NCBI RefSeq assembly: GCF_019931215.1
Contig: NZ_JAIOUB010000003.1
Location: 310,001 to 374,000 of the forward strand
Origin: Alcanivorax limicola
GTDB taxonomy: Bacteria; Pseudomonadota; Gammaproteobacteria; Pseudomonadales; Alcanivoracaceae
Direction of reading: 5' to 3'
Length of the DNA stretch: 64,000 nucleotides
A program made the translations under genes and the position numbers. Positions within the stretch are counted from its first letter, which is position 1. Each line of letters begins with the position of its first letter. The notes under the pieces are model-generated. The model worked only from the letters and a program-made list of their open reading frames with translations, searched no databases and was not told the origin of the DNA. Below are positions 54,781-63,629 of this stretch, one piece after another.

Positions 54781-56421
54781 TTAAAGCGCCTGGCTCAGTT
54801 CCCGGATCTCATTATTCAGAATACGGTCGTTGTCGGCGTAATCCACGGGCAGGTCAATCAGGTGCACGCCGCCGGTGACAAAGCATTGTTCGATGACCTC
54901 TTCCAGCTCGCCGCTGCGTGAAATGCGGTGGCCGTTGGCGCCATAGGATTGCGCATAGGTGACAAAGTCGGGATTGCCGAAGTCCAGACCATAGTCGTCA
55001 AACTTCATTTGCGCTTGTTTCCACTTGATCATGCCGTAGCCATCGTCACGCAGCACCAGCACGACCAGATCCAGTTTCAGGCGTACCGCCGTCTCCAGTT
55101 CCTGGGAGTTCATCATAAAGCCGCCGTCGCCACAGATCGCCATGACGCGGCGCTCGGGATAGACCAGTTTGGCGGCCATGGCGGAAGGCAGGCCGGCGCC
55201 CATCGACGCCAGCGCATTGTCCAGCAGCACCGTGTTGGGCAGATAGGCGGGATAGTTGCGCGCGAACCAGATCTTGTACATGCCGTTATCCAGCGCAATG
55301 ATGCCGTTTTCCGGCATCACCTTGCGGATGTCATGCACCAGGCGTTGCGGCTTCACCGGGAAGCTGTCGCCATGGGTGCCTTCAGCGATGTGCGTCTTCA
55401 GGGCGTCGCGGATGCGCATGAACTCGCTGAAATCCCAGTGGGGTTCCGCGTTCAGCATATCTTTCAGTTGCCACAGGCTGTTGGCGATGTCGCCAATGAC
55501 CTCGATCTGCGGAAAATACACCGGATCGACCTGGGCGGAATTGAAATTGATATGCACGACCTTGGGCCCGCCGCTGCGCATGAAGAAAGGCGGTTTCTCC
55601 ACCACGTCGTGACCAAGGTTGATGATCAGGTCCGCCGCATGAATGGCGCGGTGGACAAAGTCGCCGTCGGACAGCGCCGTATTGCCGATGAAATGCGGAT
55701 CGGTTTCGTCGATGACGCCCTTGCCCATCTGGGTGGTGACCACCGGGATGCCCAGTTTGTCGATGAACTGCCGCAGCATCTTGCAGGTGAGTTTGCGGTT
55801 GGCACCAGCGGCGACCAGCAGCAGCGGCCGTTTGGCGTTGCTGATGGCTTGTGCGGCGGCCCGTACGGCTTTTTCTTCTGCGGTGGGGCGACGTGTCAGG
55901 CTGGGTTGCAGCACTGCGGCGTTACTGTCCTCCCGGGCAATGTCCTCGGGCAGTTCAAGGTGGGTGGCGCCGGGGCGCTCTTCCTGTGCCAGACGGAAGG
56001 CCTCGCGGATACGTGACGGGATGCTGTCGCCGCTGACGATCTGTTTGGTGAATTTGGTCAGCGATCGCATCATGTCGACCACATCAATGATCTGGAACTG
56101 GCCCTGCTTGCTGCTCTTGATCGGCTTCTGGCCGGTCAGCATGACCATGGGCATGCCACCCAGCTGGGCGTAGGCGGCGGCGGTCACCAGATTGGTGGCG
56201 CCCGGGCCCAGGGTCGCCAGACAGACACCGGCCTTGCCGGTCAGGCGGCCGTAGGTGGCGGCCATGAAGCCGGCGGCTTGTTCGTGCCGGGTAATGATCA
56301 GGCGAATGCTGGAGTGGCGCAGGGATTCCAGCAGGTCGAGGTTTTCTTCACCGGGAATGGCAAACAGGTAATCCACCCCTTCGGCTTCCAGGGCTTTGAC
56401 AAACAGATCCGAGGCTTTCAT
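54781..56421 (-). CDS. ThDP-dependent acetolactate-synthase-like enzyme (large subunit)
   Basis: 546 residues from ATG 56421 (GGAG nine bases upstream). Catalytic Glu47 in RHEQAAGF, ATLGPGATN, GDGGFMMNSQELETAVRLKL for the ThDP loop, and GMPMVMLTGQKP are present. The metal-ligand Asn of that loop (NN in AHAS) reads RDD, so Asp may take its place. There is no ilvN-type small subunit nearby, so this is more like a catabolic or specialised enzyme than the valine/isoleucine biosynthetic one. FAD-site features are not clear. It is first of the two-gene operon with the aldehyde dehydrogenase. Confidence 0.83.
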   Translation of the reverse strand: MKASDLFVKALEAEGVDYLFAIPGEENLDLLESLRHSSIRLIITRHEQAAGFMAATYGRLTGKAGVCLATLGPGATNLVTAAAYAQLGGMPMVMLTGQKPIKSSKQGQFQIIDVVDMMRSLTKFTKQIVSGDSIPSRIREAFRLAQEERPGATHLELPEDIAREDSNAAVLQPSLTRRPTAEEKAVRAAAQAISNAKRPLLLVAAGANRKLTCKMLRQFIDKLGIPVVTTQMGKGVIDETDPHFIGNTALSDGDFVHRAIHAADLIINLGHDVVEKPPFFMRSGGPKVVHINFNSAQVDPVYFPQIEVIGDIANSLWQLKDMLNAEPHWDFSEFMRIRDALKTHIAEGTHGDSFPVKPQRLVHDIRKVMPENGIIALDNGMYKIWFARNYPAYLPNTVLLDNALASMGAGLPSAMAAKLVYPERRVMAICGDGGFMMNSQELETAVRLKLDLVVLVLRDDGYGMIKWKQAQMKFDDYGLDFGNPDFVTYAQSYGANGHRISRSGELEEVIEQCFVTGGVHLIDLPVDYADNDRILNNEIRELSQAL

Positions 56422-56540
56422 GTGCGGGGGCTCCGGTCACGGCAGGATGGGCGGCGTCGGCGCAAGGCCGGTACGTCGCAGCAGTCGTCACTATAGCCGT
56501 TTATGGCGCCGTGTGGGCAGGCGCGGTCAGAACCTTGCCA

Positions 56541-57527
56541 TCAAAATTCTACCATCACGGTGATGGTGTCGCTGTAACTGCCCGGTGCGGCACCCGGTGC
56601 GGCGGGGACGCGGCCGTAAACCGGCAGCTTGATGACATTGCCGGGGCCGACACCGGTGCCGGCGGCACGCTGTCCGGCGCTGCTGCCCCAACGCTGGCTG
56701 CGGGCCGCGTCGCGGAACAGCTCATAGATCAGCAGGTCGTTGTTGGCGCTGCGCATGCGACGATTGCCCCCGGCGGCATGCAGGCCGTCGTTGAGTTGTA
56801 CCGTAAAGGCGGTCTGGTTGCTGCAGCGCACGCGCACGGCAGAGGTGCTGTCCACGGCGTTGAGCAGCAGCCCCTGGGTGCCGAAATCCATGTCGGTGGT
56901 CTCGACCCGGCACTGGTCCAGAATGTTCACCCGGGTTTGCAGGGTGTAGGTACTGGACGTTGAGAAGTTGCTGATATTGTCACAGCTCTGCCCGGTATTG
57001 CCGGTGCGCACGCCGACACGGGAATTGATCAGCAGATTCTCGTGCATACCAGCACGTGTGTTGGCGGGCAGGGGGGTGAGCAGACGCCCATACAGCGTCA
57101 CGGTGCCGCTGGTGGAGAAGGTGAACAAGGGGAGGGAAACACTGACGGACAGCCCGCGATTTTCGCTCTCGCCCGGCTGGCCAAGAATGATGCTGCGTGC
57201 TGAATCCCGAAACAGATTGAAGCTCAGTGACGGGTTGCCGGCAGGATTGCTCAGCTGCCGGGGAGCGATCGGACCGTTGCCGCGGCTGGCGTAAATACAC
57301 ATGGTGTTGGCGGTGCTGTCGAACAGGCCTCGGTCGCATTGCCAGTTCAGCTGGACCGTGGCGTCCTGGATGGTCTGTGTGAAGGGGTCCACGTCACCGA
57401 AGGTCAGTACCGGGCTGTTGGTAATGCTGCAGTTCACGGCGGACCAGGCCTGCGGCGCCATGGACAGCAACAGTGTCAGCAGACACAGTCGCAGTGCCAT
57501 CCGGGTGGGATGTCGTGCGCCGGTCAT
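56541..57527 (-). CDS. Csu-type two-domain tip adhesin/fimbrial protein (spore coat U family)
   Basis: 328 residues; the ATG overlaps the chaperone stop (ATGA) and GGAG lies eight bases upstream. After the signal peptide (to about 29) come two spore-coat-U (SCPU) domains, about 30-180 and 190-328. The second ends in SYSDTITVMVEF, the donor/acceptor strand closing typical of the family. Only this gene has two domains, as in CsuE, the tip adhesin. It should bind hydrophobic surfaces, as CsuE does through exposed loops. It is the last gene of the operon. Confidence 0.85.
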   Translation of the reverse strand: MTGARHPTRMALRLCLLTLLLSMAPQAWSAVNCSITNSPVLTFGDVDPFTQTIQDATVQLNWQCDRGLFDSTANTMCIYASRGNGPIAPRQLSNPAGNPSLSFNLFRDSARSIILGQPGESENRGLSVSVSLPLFTFSTSGTVTLYGRLLTPLPANTRAGMHENLLINSRVGVRTGNTGQSCDNISNFSTSSTYTLQTRVNILDQCRVETTDMDFGTQGLLLNAVDSTSAVRVRCSNQTAFTVQLNDGLHAAGGNRRMRSANNDLLIYELFRDAARSQRWGSSAGQRAAGTGVGPGNVIKLPVYGRVPAAPGAAPGSYSDTITVMVEF

Positions 57528-58300
57528 GGTGTCTGCTCCGACGGCGTCAGTGCCAGCATGGTGGCTGTGCCGTTGATGCTGACGCTCAGTTGCGTGGCCG
57601 TGGTAGCGGTATCCGGCAGCGGCCAGTAAAAAACCGAACCGGGCAATACATAACCCATCAGGCCCGCGCGCCAGGGCGTCAGCTGGCCCTGCGAGTCTGC
57701 CAGAGAGGCGTCGGTGAGGCGGGCATGGCTGTTGCCGTGGTTTTCCAGGCGCAGGTGAGGGTTGCCTTCCCGGGTCGTGACGCTGGCCTGCAACCGGGGC
57801 GCTGCGTCGGCAGGTCCCTGGGTGAAGACCGGTACCGACACGCGCAGCAGCACGTTGACGGCGGCATCGCCCTGCTCCAGCAGATCGTGGGGGATTTCAC
57901 TGATGATCAGGCGGTAGCTGCCTTCTGTGTCCGTGGCGGTGTTGCCGTCCGCGCGGACGACACGAGCGAGTTGTGACGCGCCCGGTGCGATCAGCGCCAG
58001 CGGCGGAGTCACGATCAGGGATTCCTGTGGCACAAGCCGGGTTTCTCCGTCCTCCTGGGACCAGGCGAACAACTGCAATTGATAATACCCCTCGGTGGCG
58101 GCGGTATTGCGCAGGGTAATGGTGCGGTTGTTCTGGGCCTGTGTCATGGAGAGCAGCACCGGGCTCACCGACAGGCTGCCCGCCTGGGTGAGCGCAGAAA
58201 ACAATCCCAGGGACAGGGCCATGGTCCACAGCAGTACCAGCTGCAGGACGCGGGCCAGGCTCTGGCTGATGCTGGTTGATGTGAGGGGCGTCAAGAACAT
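57524..58300 (-). CDS. Csu-type periplasmic pilus chaperone
   Basis: 258 residues from ATG 58300, where CGGAG lies at the right distance; the GTG at 58309 overlapping the usher stop is less likely. The signal peptide ends near ALTQA. Residues about 46-160 form the PapD-like N-terminal domain (SLSVSPVLLSMTQAQNNRTITLRN, then QLFAWSQEDGE), where the Gln/Asn-rich strand fits archaic chaperones. The second domain ends in NGTATMLAL. It donates a strand to SCPU subunits and delivers them to the usher. It overlaps the tip-adhesin gene by four bases. Confidence 0.88.
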   Translation of the reverse strand: MFLTPLTSTSISQSLARVLQLVLLWTMALSLGLFSALTQAGSLSVSPVLLSMTQAQNNRTITLRNTAATEGYYQLQLFAWSQEDGETRLVPQESLIVTPPLALIAPGASQLARVVRADGNTATDTEGSYRLIISEIPHDLLEQGDAAVNVLLRVSVPVFTQGPADAAPRLQASVTTREGNPHLRLENHGNSHARLTDASLADSQGQLTPWRAGLMGYVLPGSVFYWPLPDTATTATQLSVSINGTATMLALTPSEQTP

Positions 58301-58305
58301 GGCGG

Positions 58306-60852
58306 TCACTCCGTCTGCTGCGGGTTAGTGATACTGGTCGCGTCGCGTTGGCTGTTGTTGACTTGATCAGGGTTGGCCGCGCAGGCGATCGGTCCGATGC
58401 GTGGCAAATGGTTGCTGCGCGCGGGCACCGCCAACTGTGCCTGACAGCCGTCACCGCGTGACGTCATAACGGTGAGCACACTGGTCTGCAGCCCCGTCTG
58501 TCCATTCTCCTGCGGTGCCAGCTCCTGCACAAATACTTCACCGTCATGCCCCACCACGGTGCGCGAGCCATCCGCCAACAGTACGGCGGTGCCCAGAGGC
58601 AGTGGTGCGCCCTCGGTATCGTGCAGGATGACAATGGCGCTGTGTTGCCGGGTCACGTCGAAGCGCACCACGAGGCCGACCTGGTCCGCTGGCGTCACTT
58701 CTGTCTGCGGTTGATCAATGCGCGTGTTGACCGGCAGATCGTCGATGTCGATCGCGAGTTTGTTGGGCACAAACGAGACCAGATTGGGCACCAGCAGTTT
58801 GCCGTGCCGGTTGGTGTGGCCGATCAGCAGATTGGATTGCCGCACCGGCACATTGGCAAACCCCGAGGTATCGACGATGGCAAAGCTGTCGCTCACGCGG
58901 TTGGCGGCAAACAGGGCACCACCGCCATACACCAGGGAGCCGTCGGCGCTGGCAAACAGGTCTGTGCCGTTGCCGCTACGGGATGCGCCGCCTTGCACCT
59001 GTGCATAGGGCGTGCGCCAGGTGGCATCAGCGCGGGTGACATCGCTGTGGTCATGGCTGTAGCCCAGATTCCAGCCCACATCCCAGAAGGCCTGAACCGG
59101 GCGCCGCAGGTTGAGCTGGGAGCGCGTGCCGCTGTCGCTGTATGACGTGGATGCGCTGGCGCTCAGATTGCGGCTGCCCGGGCGATCCAGCGACATGCTG
59201 ACGGAGGCAAACAATGTACGGTCGTCGCTGTCTTGCAGGTTCTGGTTGACGCTCAGGCTCAGCGAGATGCGCTGCAGCAGGTTGCGGGTATGGCCCAGCA
59301 CCAGGAATTCGTTGTCGTCAGTGTCGAACTGGCGCGTATGCAGATAGCTGGCATTGATGCTGCCCTGGCGTCCGGCGCGCAGGTTGGCGTTCACTTGCGT
59401 CGCGCTGCGCAGCAGATCGCGATCGCTGAAATAGTTGGCGCTATCGCGGAAGCCCCTGTCGCGATGCGTGTGCTGCACGCTCAGCGCATAGCGGCGCTGG
59501 CGAAATTCATGGCTGGCGGTAACTTGCCCACCGCTCTGGCTGGCCGTGCTGTCCTGGCGCTGGCTTTCACTATGACTCAGGGACACGCCGGATACGCCCA
59601 ACAGTCCCAGCCGGGTCACGATGCCCGCACCGGCCACACGCAGGTCATCCAGCACCGTGGCACTGGATTCCGCCGTGACTGTATCGCTGAGGCCATAGCG
59701 CAGAACGCCGGTGGCCAACACCTTGTCACTGTAATCCGAGGAGGCAACACCGAAGCGGCGCCGCGGCACACCGGCGCTGGCGGAATAATCCATCAGCCCC
59801 TGGCGAAGCAGCTGCGGGGACACGTAGAACGGCACAGTTTCGACGCTCTGGCGCCCGAGGGCGTCGGTGGTGACCAGCTGTACTTCACCAAGGCCGGTGA
59901 GCAGTGGGGCAGTCTCCACATTGAACGGGCCCGGCTGTAACGCCTGCTCGCCCACCTTGAGATTATTGACGAAGATCTCCAGGGCGGTAGGCACGCTGGC
60001 GGAGCCGCTGAAGCTTGGCAGCGGGAAGGTGATCAGGTCGGGGCGCGTGGCAAAATTTCGGGCGACCTGCACGCCGCCCAGGCGTGTGGCGCTACTCCAG
60101 CCCAGTGAGCCGGAAATGGTGTCGCCCACGGTGTAGGTGAGCATGCTGGCCGGATCGGAATAGCGCCAGTAGGTGTCCAGGCGCACGTATTGGCCGTTGT
60201 CGTTGACGGCTGCATCGTTCCAGCGCGTGACGCCGCTGCTGCTGAGCGTGCCGATGTTGCTGAACAGGCGCAGCTCATGGCTGGCGGCCAGGGACTGGGC
60301 GCCATCATCAAGGTGGGTCGCGAAGACGTCGTAGTTCATCAGCGCGCCGTTGCCGCGTGCGACCTCGCGATAGCCGGAGAGATTGCCGCTGCGAATGAAC
60401 TGGGCAGGCAACCATTCCGGCGGCAGGTCCAGGTACAGGCGCTGCTCGCCCGGTGCGTAGCGGCCGTTGATTTGCAAGGCGCTCAGAGCGGTCCAGGCAG
60501 CATCGTCTGCGGCAGTGAATCGCTCAGGCAGGCTGACTGAGAGCGCGGTCAGCGCGGCGGGCTGTACGCGGATGTCCGCGCCAGCGAGCATGATATGCAG
60601 TGTCTGGCCGGTATTGACGCCATTGATGACGACCTCCGGCCAGGCGGGATACTGGTGTGAGGCGCCGCCGCGTGCGGCGGCTTTGAGCGCCTCGATATCG
60701 GTCTGCGACAGCTGGGTGACGGACAGGTTACCGAGTTCCAGTGTCGCCAGTTGCGCTGGCATGTCTGCGGGCGAGCCCGCAGACGCCAGAACGGGCCCCA
60801 TGCACAACAACCACCCGGCAATGATGCCGTATCGGAAGGGCGTTTGAGGCAT
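58306..60852 (-). CDS. Csu-type outer-membrane usher
   Basis: 848 residues; GGAG is nine bases upstream. Order: signal peptide (1-26), N-terminal domain, 24-strand barrel with a plug region, then C-terminal domains. FIRSGNLSGYREVARGNGALMNYDVFATH, GSLGWSSATRLGGVQVARNF, and SYSDSGTRSQLNLRRP are usher-like. The C-terminal LPVNTRIDQPQTEVTPADQVGLVVRFDV is the PapC-C-type domain. It secretes and assembles the pilus. The length is typical. It is separated from the pilin gene by a strong hairpin, which may reduce its expression compared with the pilin. Confidence 0.9.
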   Translation of the reverse strand: MPQTPFRYGIIAGWLLCMGPVLASAGSPADMPAQLATLELGNLSVTQLSQTDIEALKAAARGGASHQYPAWPEVVINGVNTGQTLHIMLAGADIRVQPAALTALSVSLPERFTAADDAAWTALSALQINGRYAPGEQRLYLDLPPEWLPAQFIRSGNLSGYREVARGNGALMNYDVFATHLDDGAQSLAASHELRLFSNIGTLSSSGVTRWNDAAVNDNGQYVRLDTYWRYSDPASMLTYTVGDTISGSLGWSSATRLGGVQVARNFATRPDLITFPLPSFSGSASVPTALEIFVNNLKVGEQALQPGPFNVETAPLLTGLGEVQLVTTDALGRQSVETVPFYVSPQLLRQGLMDYSASAGVPRRRFGVASSDYSDKVLATGVLRYGLSDTVTAESSATVLDDLRVAGAGIVTRLGLLGVSGVSLSHSESQRQDSTASQSGGQVTASHEFRQRRYALSVQHTHRDRGFRDSANYFSDRDLLRSATQVNANLRAGRQGSINASYLHTRQFDTDDNEFLVLGHTRNLLQRISLSLSVNQNLQDSDDRTLFASVSMSLDRPGSRNLSASASTSYSDSGTRSQLNLRRPVQAFWDVGWNLGYSHDHSDVTRADATWRTPYAQVQGGASRSGNGTDLFASADGSLVYGGGALFAANRVSDSFAIVDTSGFANVPVRQSNLLIGHTNRHGKLLVPNLVSFVPNKLAIDIDDLPVNTRIDQPQTEVTPADQVGLVVRFDVTRQHSAIVILHDTEGAPLPLGTAVLLADGSRTVVGHDGEVFVQELAPQENGQTGLQTSVLTVMTSRGDGCQAQLAVPARSNHLPRIGPIACAANPDQVNNSQRDATSITNPQQTE

Positions 60853-60884
60853 GGCACGCGTCTCCAGACAGGGGTGAGTGTGCC

Positions 60885-60927
60885 CCCGGCCGCCGCGGTA
60901 TAAACCGTGCGGACAGTGGCGGCCGGG
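60885..60927 (-). promoter_or_regulatory. intercistronic hairpin between pilin and usher genes
   Basis: CCCGGCCGCC (60885-60894) pairs over ten bases with GGCGGCCGGG (60918-60927); within the loop CGGT and ACCG pair again. It lies about 50 bases past the pilin stop with no T-tract, so partial termination or 3'-end protection of the pilin message is the likely role. Confidence 0.6.
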
Positions 60928-60976
60928 ATGGCGGGGTCGTTGAGCAGGTCAGCCTGTGTGAAACAGGCTGGCCGGA

Positions 60977-61531
60977 TCAGAACTCGACAGTGGCAGTGAT
61001 GGTGTCGGTAAAGGTGGCTGGACCGTTGCTCAGGTCGACGGCGTCCAGGTCAAGCGCCTGTGCCGGTACGCGACCGAACACGGAGAACACCTGGCGAGCA
61101 CCGGTGCCAGTGGCATCGACCTCTTCGCCAGAGCCCAGAGCGCCCCAGCGTGCATTGCGAGCGCTGTCCTGGAACAGCTCGTAGCTGACGTATTCGCCGC
61201 TGTTCTGCATGGCACGGCTGTCGGAAACAGGGCCTTCATCGAAGTTGTTGCCGTCGTCGAGACCGATGGAGTAGCTGGTGCCGCTGGAGCAGCGTACGGC
61301 GATGCCATCGCTGCCGTTGCTGGCATCGATGTTGGCGTCGAGCAGGCCAGGGTGCGTGCCGAAGTTCAGGTCGCTGGCGCCGAGGTCGCCGCCGGCGACG
61401 GTGCCGCTGATTTCGCAAGCGGATTCCAGCGTAATGCGCACGTCAAACGTGTCGCTTACTGTGGCAGCCAGAGCGGCATTGCCGGCCAGGCAGGCGCTTG
61501 CCAGTGCAGTCATCTGAATCATTTTCTTCAT
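60977..61531 (-). CDS. Csu-type major pilin (CsuA/B-like, spore coat U family)
   Basis: 184 residues with GGGAGAC just upstream. Signal peptide 1-22 (AALA-ATVSD), then one SCPU domain with a conserved disulfide pair (Cys38 in SACEIS and Cys81 in RCSSGT), FGRVPAQ and the ending FTDTITATVEF. This is the first gene and the only one-domain subunit, so it should form the shaft. Archaic pili assemble by strand exchange into thin, springy fibres for surface attachment and biofilm. Separate adaptor genes (CsuA, CsuB) are absent. Confidence 0.88.
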   Translation of the reverse strand: MKKMIQMTALASACLAGNAALAATVSDTFDVRITLESACEISGTVAGGDLGASDLNFGTHPGLLDANIDASNGSDGIAVRCSSGTSYSIGLDDGNNFDEGPVSDSRAMQNSGEYVSYELFQDSARNARWGALGSGEEVDATGTGARQVFSVFGRVPAQALDLDAVDLSNGPATFTDTITATVEF

Positions 61532-61567
61532 GGTCTGTCTCCCGTGGATACGATGTTGTTGAGTAGA

Positions 61568-61597
61568 ATGCTGAGCGCTTTAATGCTGAGCGCTTTA
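61568..61597. repeat. 15-bp perfect tandem duplication in the pilin leader
   Basis: ATGCTGAGCGCTTTA occurs twice head to tail, 37-66 bases upstream of the pilin ATG. Each unit holds the palindrome AGCGCT, so it could be a double operator or simply part of the untranslated leader. Confidence 0.85.
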
Positions 61598-61650
61598 TGG
61601 GCAACAACGTCATGAAACAGCCGGGGAGAAAGGCTCGCAATGGCGGCGAT

Positions 61651-61739
61651 ATGAACGAAAATAGGGTGTTTCAGGCGGCACGCGTTGTGTGAACGAAATG
61701 CGCAAGATGTGGTTCAGGTGTTGTTCATGTCTCGTTCAT
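61651..61739. promoter_or_regulatory. three TGAACGA repeats upstream of the pilus operon
   Basis: TGAACGA occurs at 61652-61658 and 61690-61696, and inverted (TCGTTCA) at 61732-61738. The first two are 38 bases apart, the last 42, so near-integral helical turns (about 3.6-4). The longer shared form is (A/G)TGAACGAAA. They lie 120-210 bases upstream of the pilin ATG, where an activator could bind. The regulator is unknown. Confidence 0.45.
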
Positions 61740-61947
61740 CTTGCCGGCCGGGACCGGGTAAACGCGGTGCGAACAGGGGTTATTCAGGCAGGGGCTGAAG
61801 TGAGGTGTTTGGGGGATTTGTCAGGGGAGGGGAGGCCCGCCCGGGAAGCGTATCAATGACCACAGCAGCGCTGCTGTGGTGTCTGAACGTTGCAGCCGCG
61901 CTACACGGCTGCTGTCAGTTCAGTGCTGTCAGTGCAGTGCCATCAGT

Positions 61948-62148
61948 TCAGTGCCAGGTGCCGTTGGCGTTGTCACAGCGCTCGAGAAATTCCTCGGCAC
62001 TGAGTTCGACGACAGCGTCTTCGTCCAGCTGGCTCAGCACTTGTTCCTTCAGGTGACCGACGACGCCGGACATGACCGTCAGGGTTTCTTCCACTTGTTC
62101 CAGGGTAGTGAGCAGGTCTTCCGCATCCAGTTCCAGGTGGTCGCTCAT
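61948..62148 (-). CDS. small acidic hypothetical protein (66 aa)
   Basis: 66 residues, with AGGAG just upstream of the ATG. It is very acidic and helical (DAEDLLTTLEQVEETLTVMSGVVGHLKEQVL), with one Cys near the C-terminus. It has no signal peptide. It is followed by the pilus leader and preceded by nrdB's terminator, so it has its own promoter. I do not recognise the family. Confidence 0.6.
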   Translation of the reverse strand: MSDHLELDAEDLLTTLEQVEETLTVMSGVVGHLKEQVLSQLDEDAVVELSAEEFLERCDNANGTWH

Positions 62149-62228
62149 CAGAGGCTCCTGTCGGGCTATTCAGCCCTGTCAGTGGCTTTATAAGGGCGGT
62201 CTTGTTGCTGACTACATCACCATACTAC

Positions 62229-62257
62229 AAAAAGAGGCGCCGTTTGGCGCCTCTTTT
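62229..62257 (-). terminator. Rho-independent terminator of the nrdAB operon
   Basis: A perfect 12-pair stem (62230-62241 with 62246-62257, core GAGGCGCC/GGCGCCTC) and four-base loop lie ten bases past the nrdB stop. Read on the minus strand the stem ends in a run of five T residues; on the plus strand it also ends in T-rich sequence, so it is bidirectional. Confidence 0.93.
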
Positions 62258-62266
62258 CTTGCTCGT

Positions 62267-63583
62267 TTACCAGCTCAGCGAACCGCCTGTCTGATATTCG
62301 ATCACGCGGGTTTCGAAGAAGTTCTTCTCTTTCCGCAGGTCCATGATTTCGCTCATCCAGGGGAAGGGGTTGTTGACTCCCTTGAACTGCTCCGGGAGAC
62401 CCAGCTGGGCCAGACGGCGGTTGGCGATAAACTGAAGGTACTCTTCCATCATTTTCGCGTTCATGCCCAGCACGCCACGGGGCATGGTGTCGCGGGCGTA
62501 CTGGATTTCCAGTTCGGTGCCTTCCAGGATCATCTGGGTGGCCTTGTCACGCATCTGGGCGTCCCACAGGTGCGGGTTCTCGATCTTGATCTGGTTGATC
62601 ACATCGACGCCAAAATTCACATGCATGGACTCGTCACGCAGGATGTACTGGAACTGTTCTGCTACGCCGGTCATCTTGTTGCGGCGACCCATGGACAGGA
62701 TCTGGGTGAAACCGCAGTAGAAGAAAATGCCTTCCAGCACGCAGTAGAACGCAATCAGGTTTTCCAGCAGGGCCTTGTCGGTCTCGACGGTGCCGGTGGT
62801 GAATGCCGGATCAGACATTTCCCGGGTGTACTGGATGCCCCACTGGGCCTTCTTGGCGACTGAAGGCAGTTCGCGATACATGTTGAAGATTTCGCCTTCA
62901 TCCATGCCCAGCGACTCGATGCAGTACTGGTAGGCGTGCGTATGAATGGCCTCTTCGAACGACTGACGCAGGATGTACTGACGGCACTCCGGGTTGGTGA
63001 TCAGGCGATAGACAGCCAGTACCAGGTTGTTGGCCACCAGCGAATCTGCCGTGGAGAAGAAACCCAGAGAACGCTTGATGATGCGGCGCTCGTCGTCGGT
63101 CAGGCCTTCCGGGTTTTTCCACGTCGCAACATCGGCAGACATGTTCACTTCCTGGGGCATCCAGTGATTGGAGCAGCCATCCAGGTATTTCTGCCAGGCC
63201 CAGTCGTACTTGAAGGGCACCAGCTGGTTCAGGTCCGCACGACAGTTGATCATGCGCTTGTCGTCGACCTGCACCCGGCCGGCAGTCCCTTCCAGTTCGG
63301 CCACACCTTCTTCGACATCCATGTGCTCGACGCTGGCGCGTGCGCGTGCGATGGCGTCGGTTGCCGGCGCGCTGGTTACGGTACCGGTTTGGGCGGCACT
63401 GGCGCCGGCAGGCTGGCTTGTGGCTCCGCGTTGAGCATCATGTTCTGTTCGCGCTGCCGGTGCTGCAGCAGGCGCATACGCCGCTGCTGCTGCAGGCGCT
63501 GCAGGTTCCGGCGCCTCTGTGGGCGCAGGCTGTTGGCGGGCGACCGGGTTCTCTTCCGCATGAAATTCATCCCAGTTCAGCAT
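62267..63583 (-). CDS. nrdB: class Ia ribonucleotide reductase, beta subunit
   Basis: 438 residues. Iron ligands Asp180, Glu211 and His214 ([10 protein letters not shown]), radical Tyr218, then DESMHVNFG for the second Glu/His pair. The C-terminus ends YQTGGSLSW, the tail that docks on NrdA. Residues about 15-75 are an Ala/Pro/Thr-rich low-complexity extension absent from E. coli NrdB (376 residues); it is probably disordered. The protein makes the tyrosyl radical used by NrdA to reduce ribonucleotides. It lies 46 bases downstream of nrdA. Confidence 0.95.
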   Translation of the reverse strand: MLNWDEFHAEENPVARQQPAPTEAPEPAAPAAAAAYAPAAAPAARTEHDAQRGATSQPAGASAAQTGTVTSAPATDAIARARASVEHMDVEEGVAELEGTAGRVQVDDKRMINCRADLNQLVPFKYDWAWQKYLDGCSNHWMPQEVNMSADVATWKNPEGLTDDERRIIKRSLGFFSTADSLVANNLVLAVYRLITNPECRQYILRQSFEEAIHTHAYQYCIESLGMDEGEIFNMYRELPSVAKKAQWGIQYTREMSDPAFTTGTVETDKALLENLIAFYCVLEGIFFYCGFTQILSMGRRNKMTGVAEQFQYILRDESMHVNFGVDVINQIKIENPHLWDAQMRDKATQMILEGTELEIQYARDTMPRGVLGMNAKMMEEYLQFIANRRLAQLGLPEQFKGVNNPFPWMSEIMDLRKEKNFFETRVIEYQTGGSLSW

Positions 63584-63629
63584 TCAATCTCTCCTAAGTT
63601 CGCATTCTTTCAAAAGGTGCACAAATCAA

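Larger units (their letters stand above)
61532..61947. other. 416-base gene-free leader/promoter region of the pilus operon
   Basis: It contains the two repeat sets listed separately. The rest shows no RBS-linked open frame, tRNA or clear small RNA. A GC-rich, purine-rich tract lies near 61800-61850, and CAGTGC/TCAGTTCAGTG repeats occur near 61915-61950 close to the next stop codon. The promoter is expected between the repeats and the pilin gene. Confidence 0.55.
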
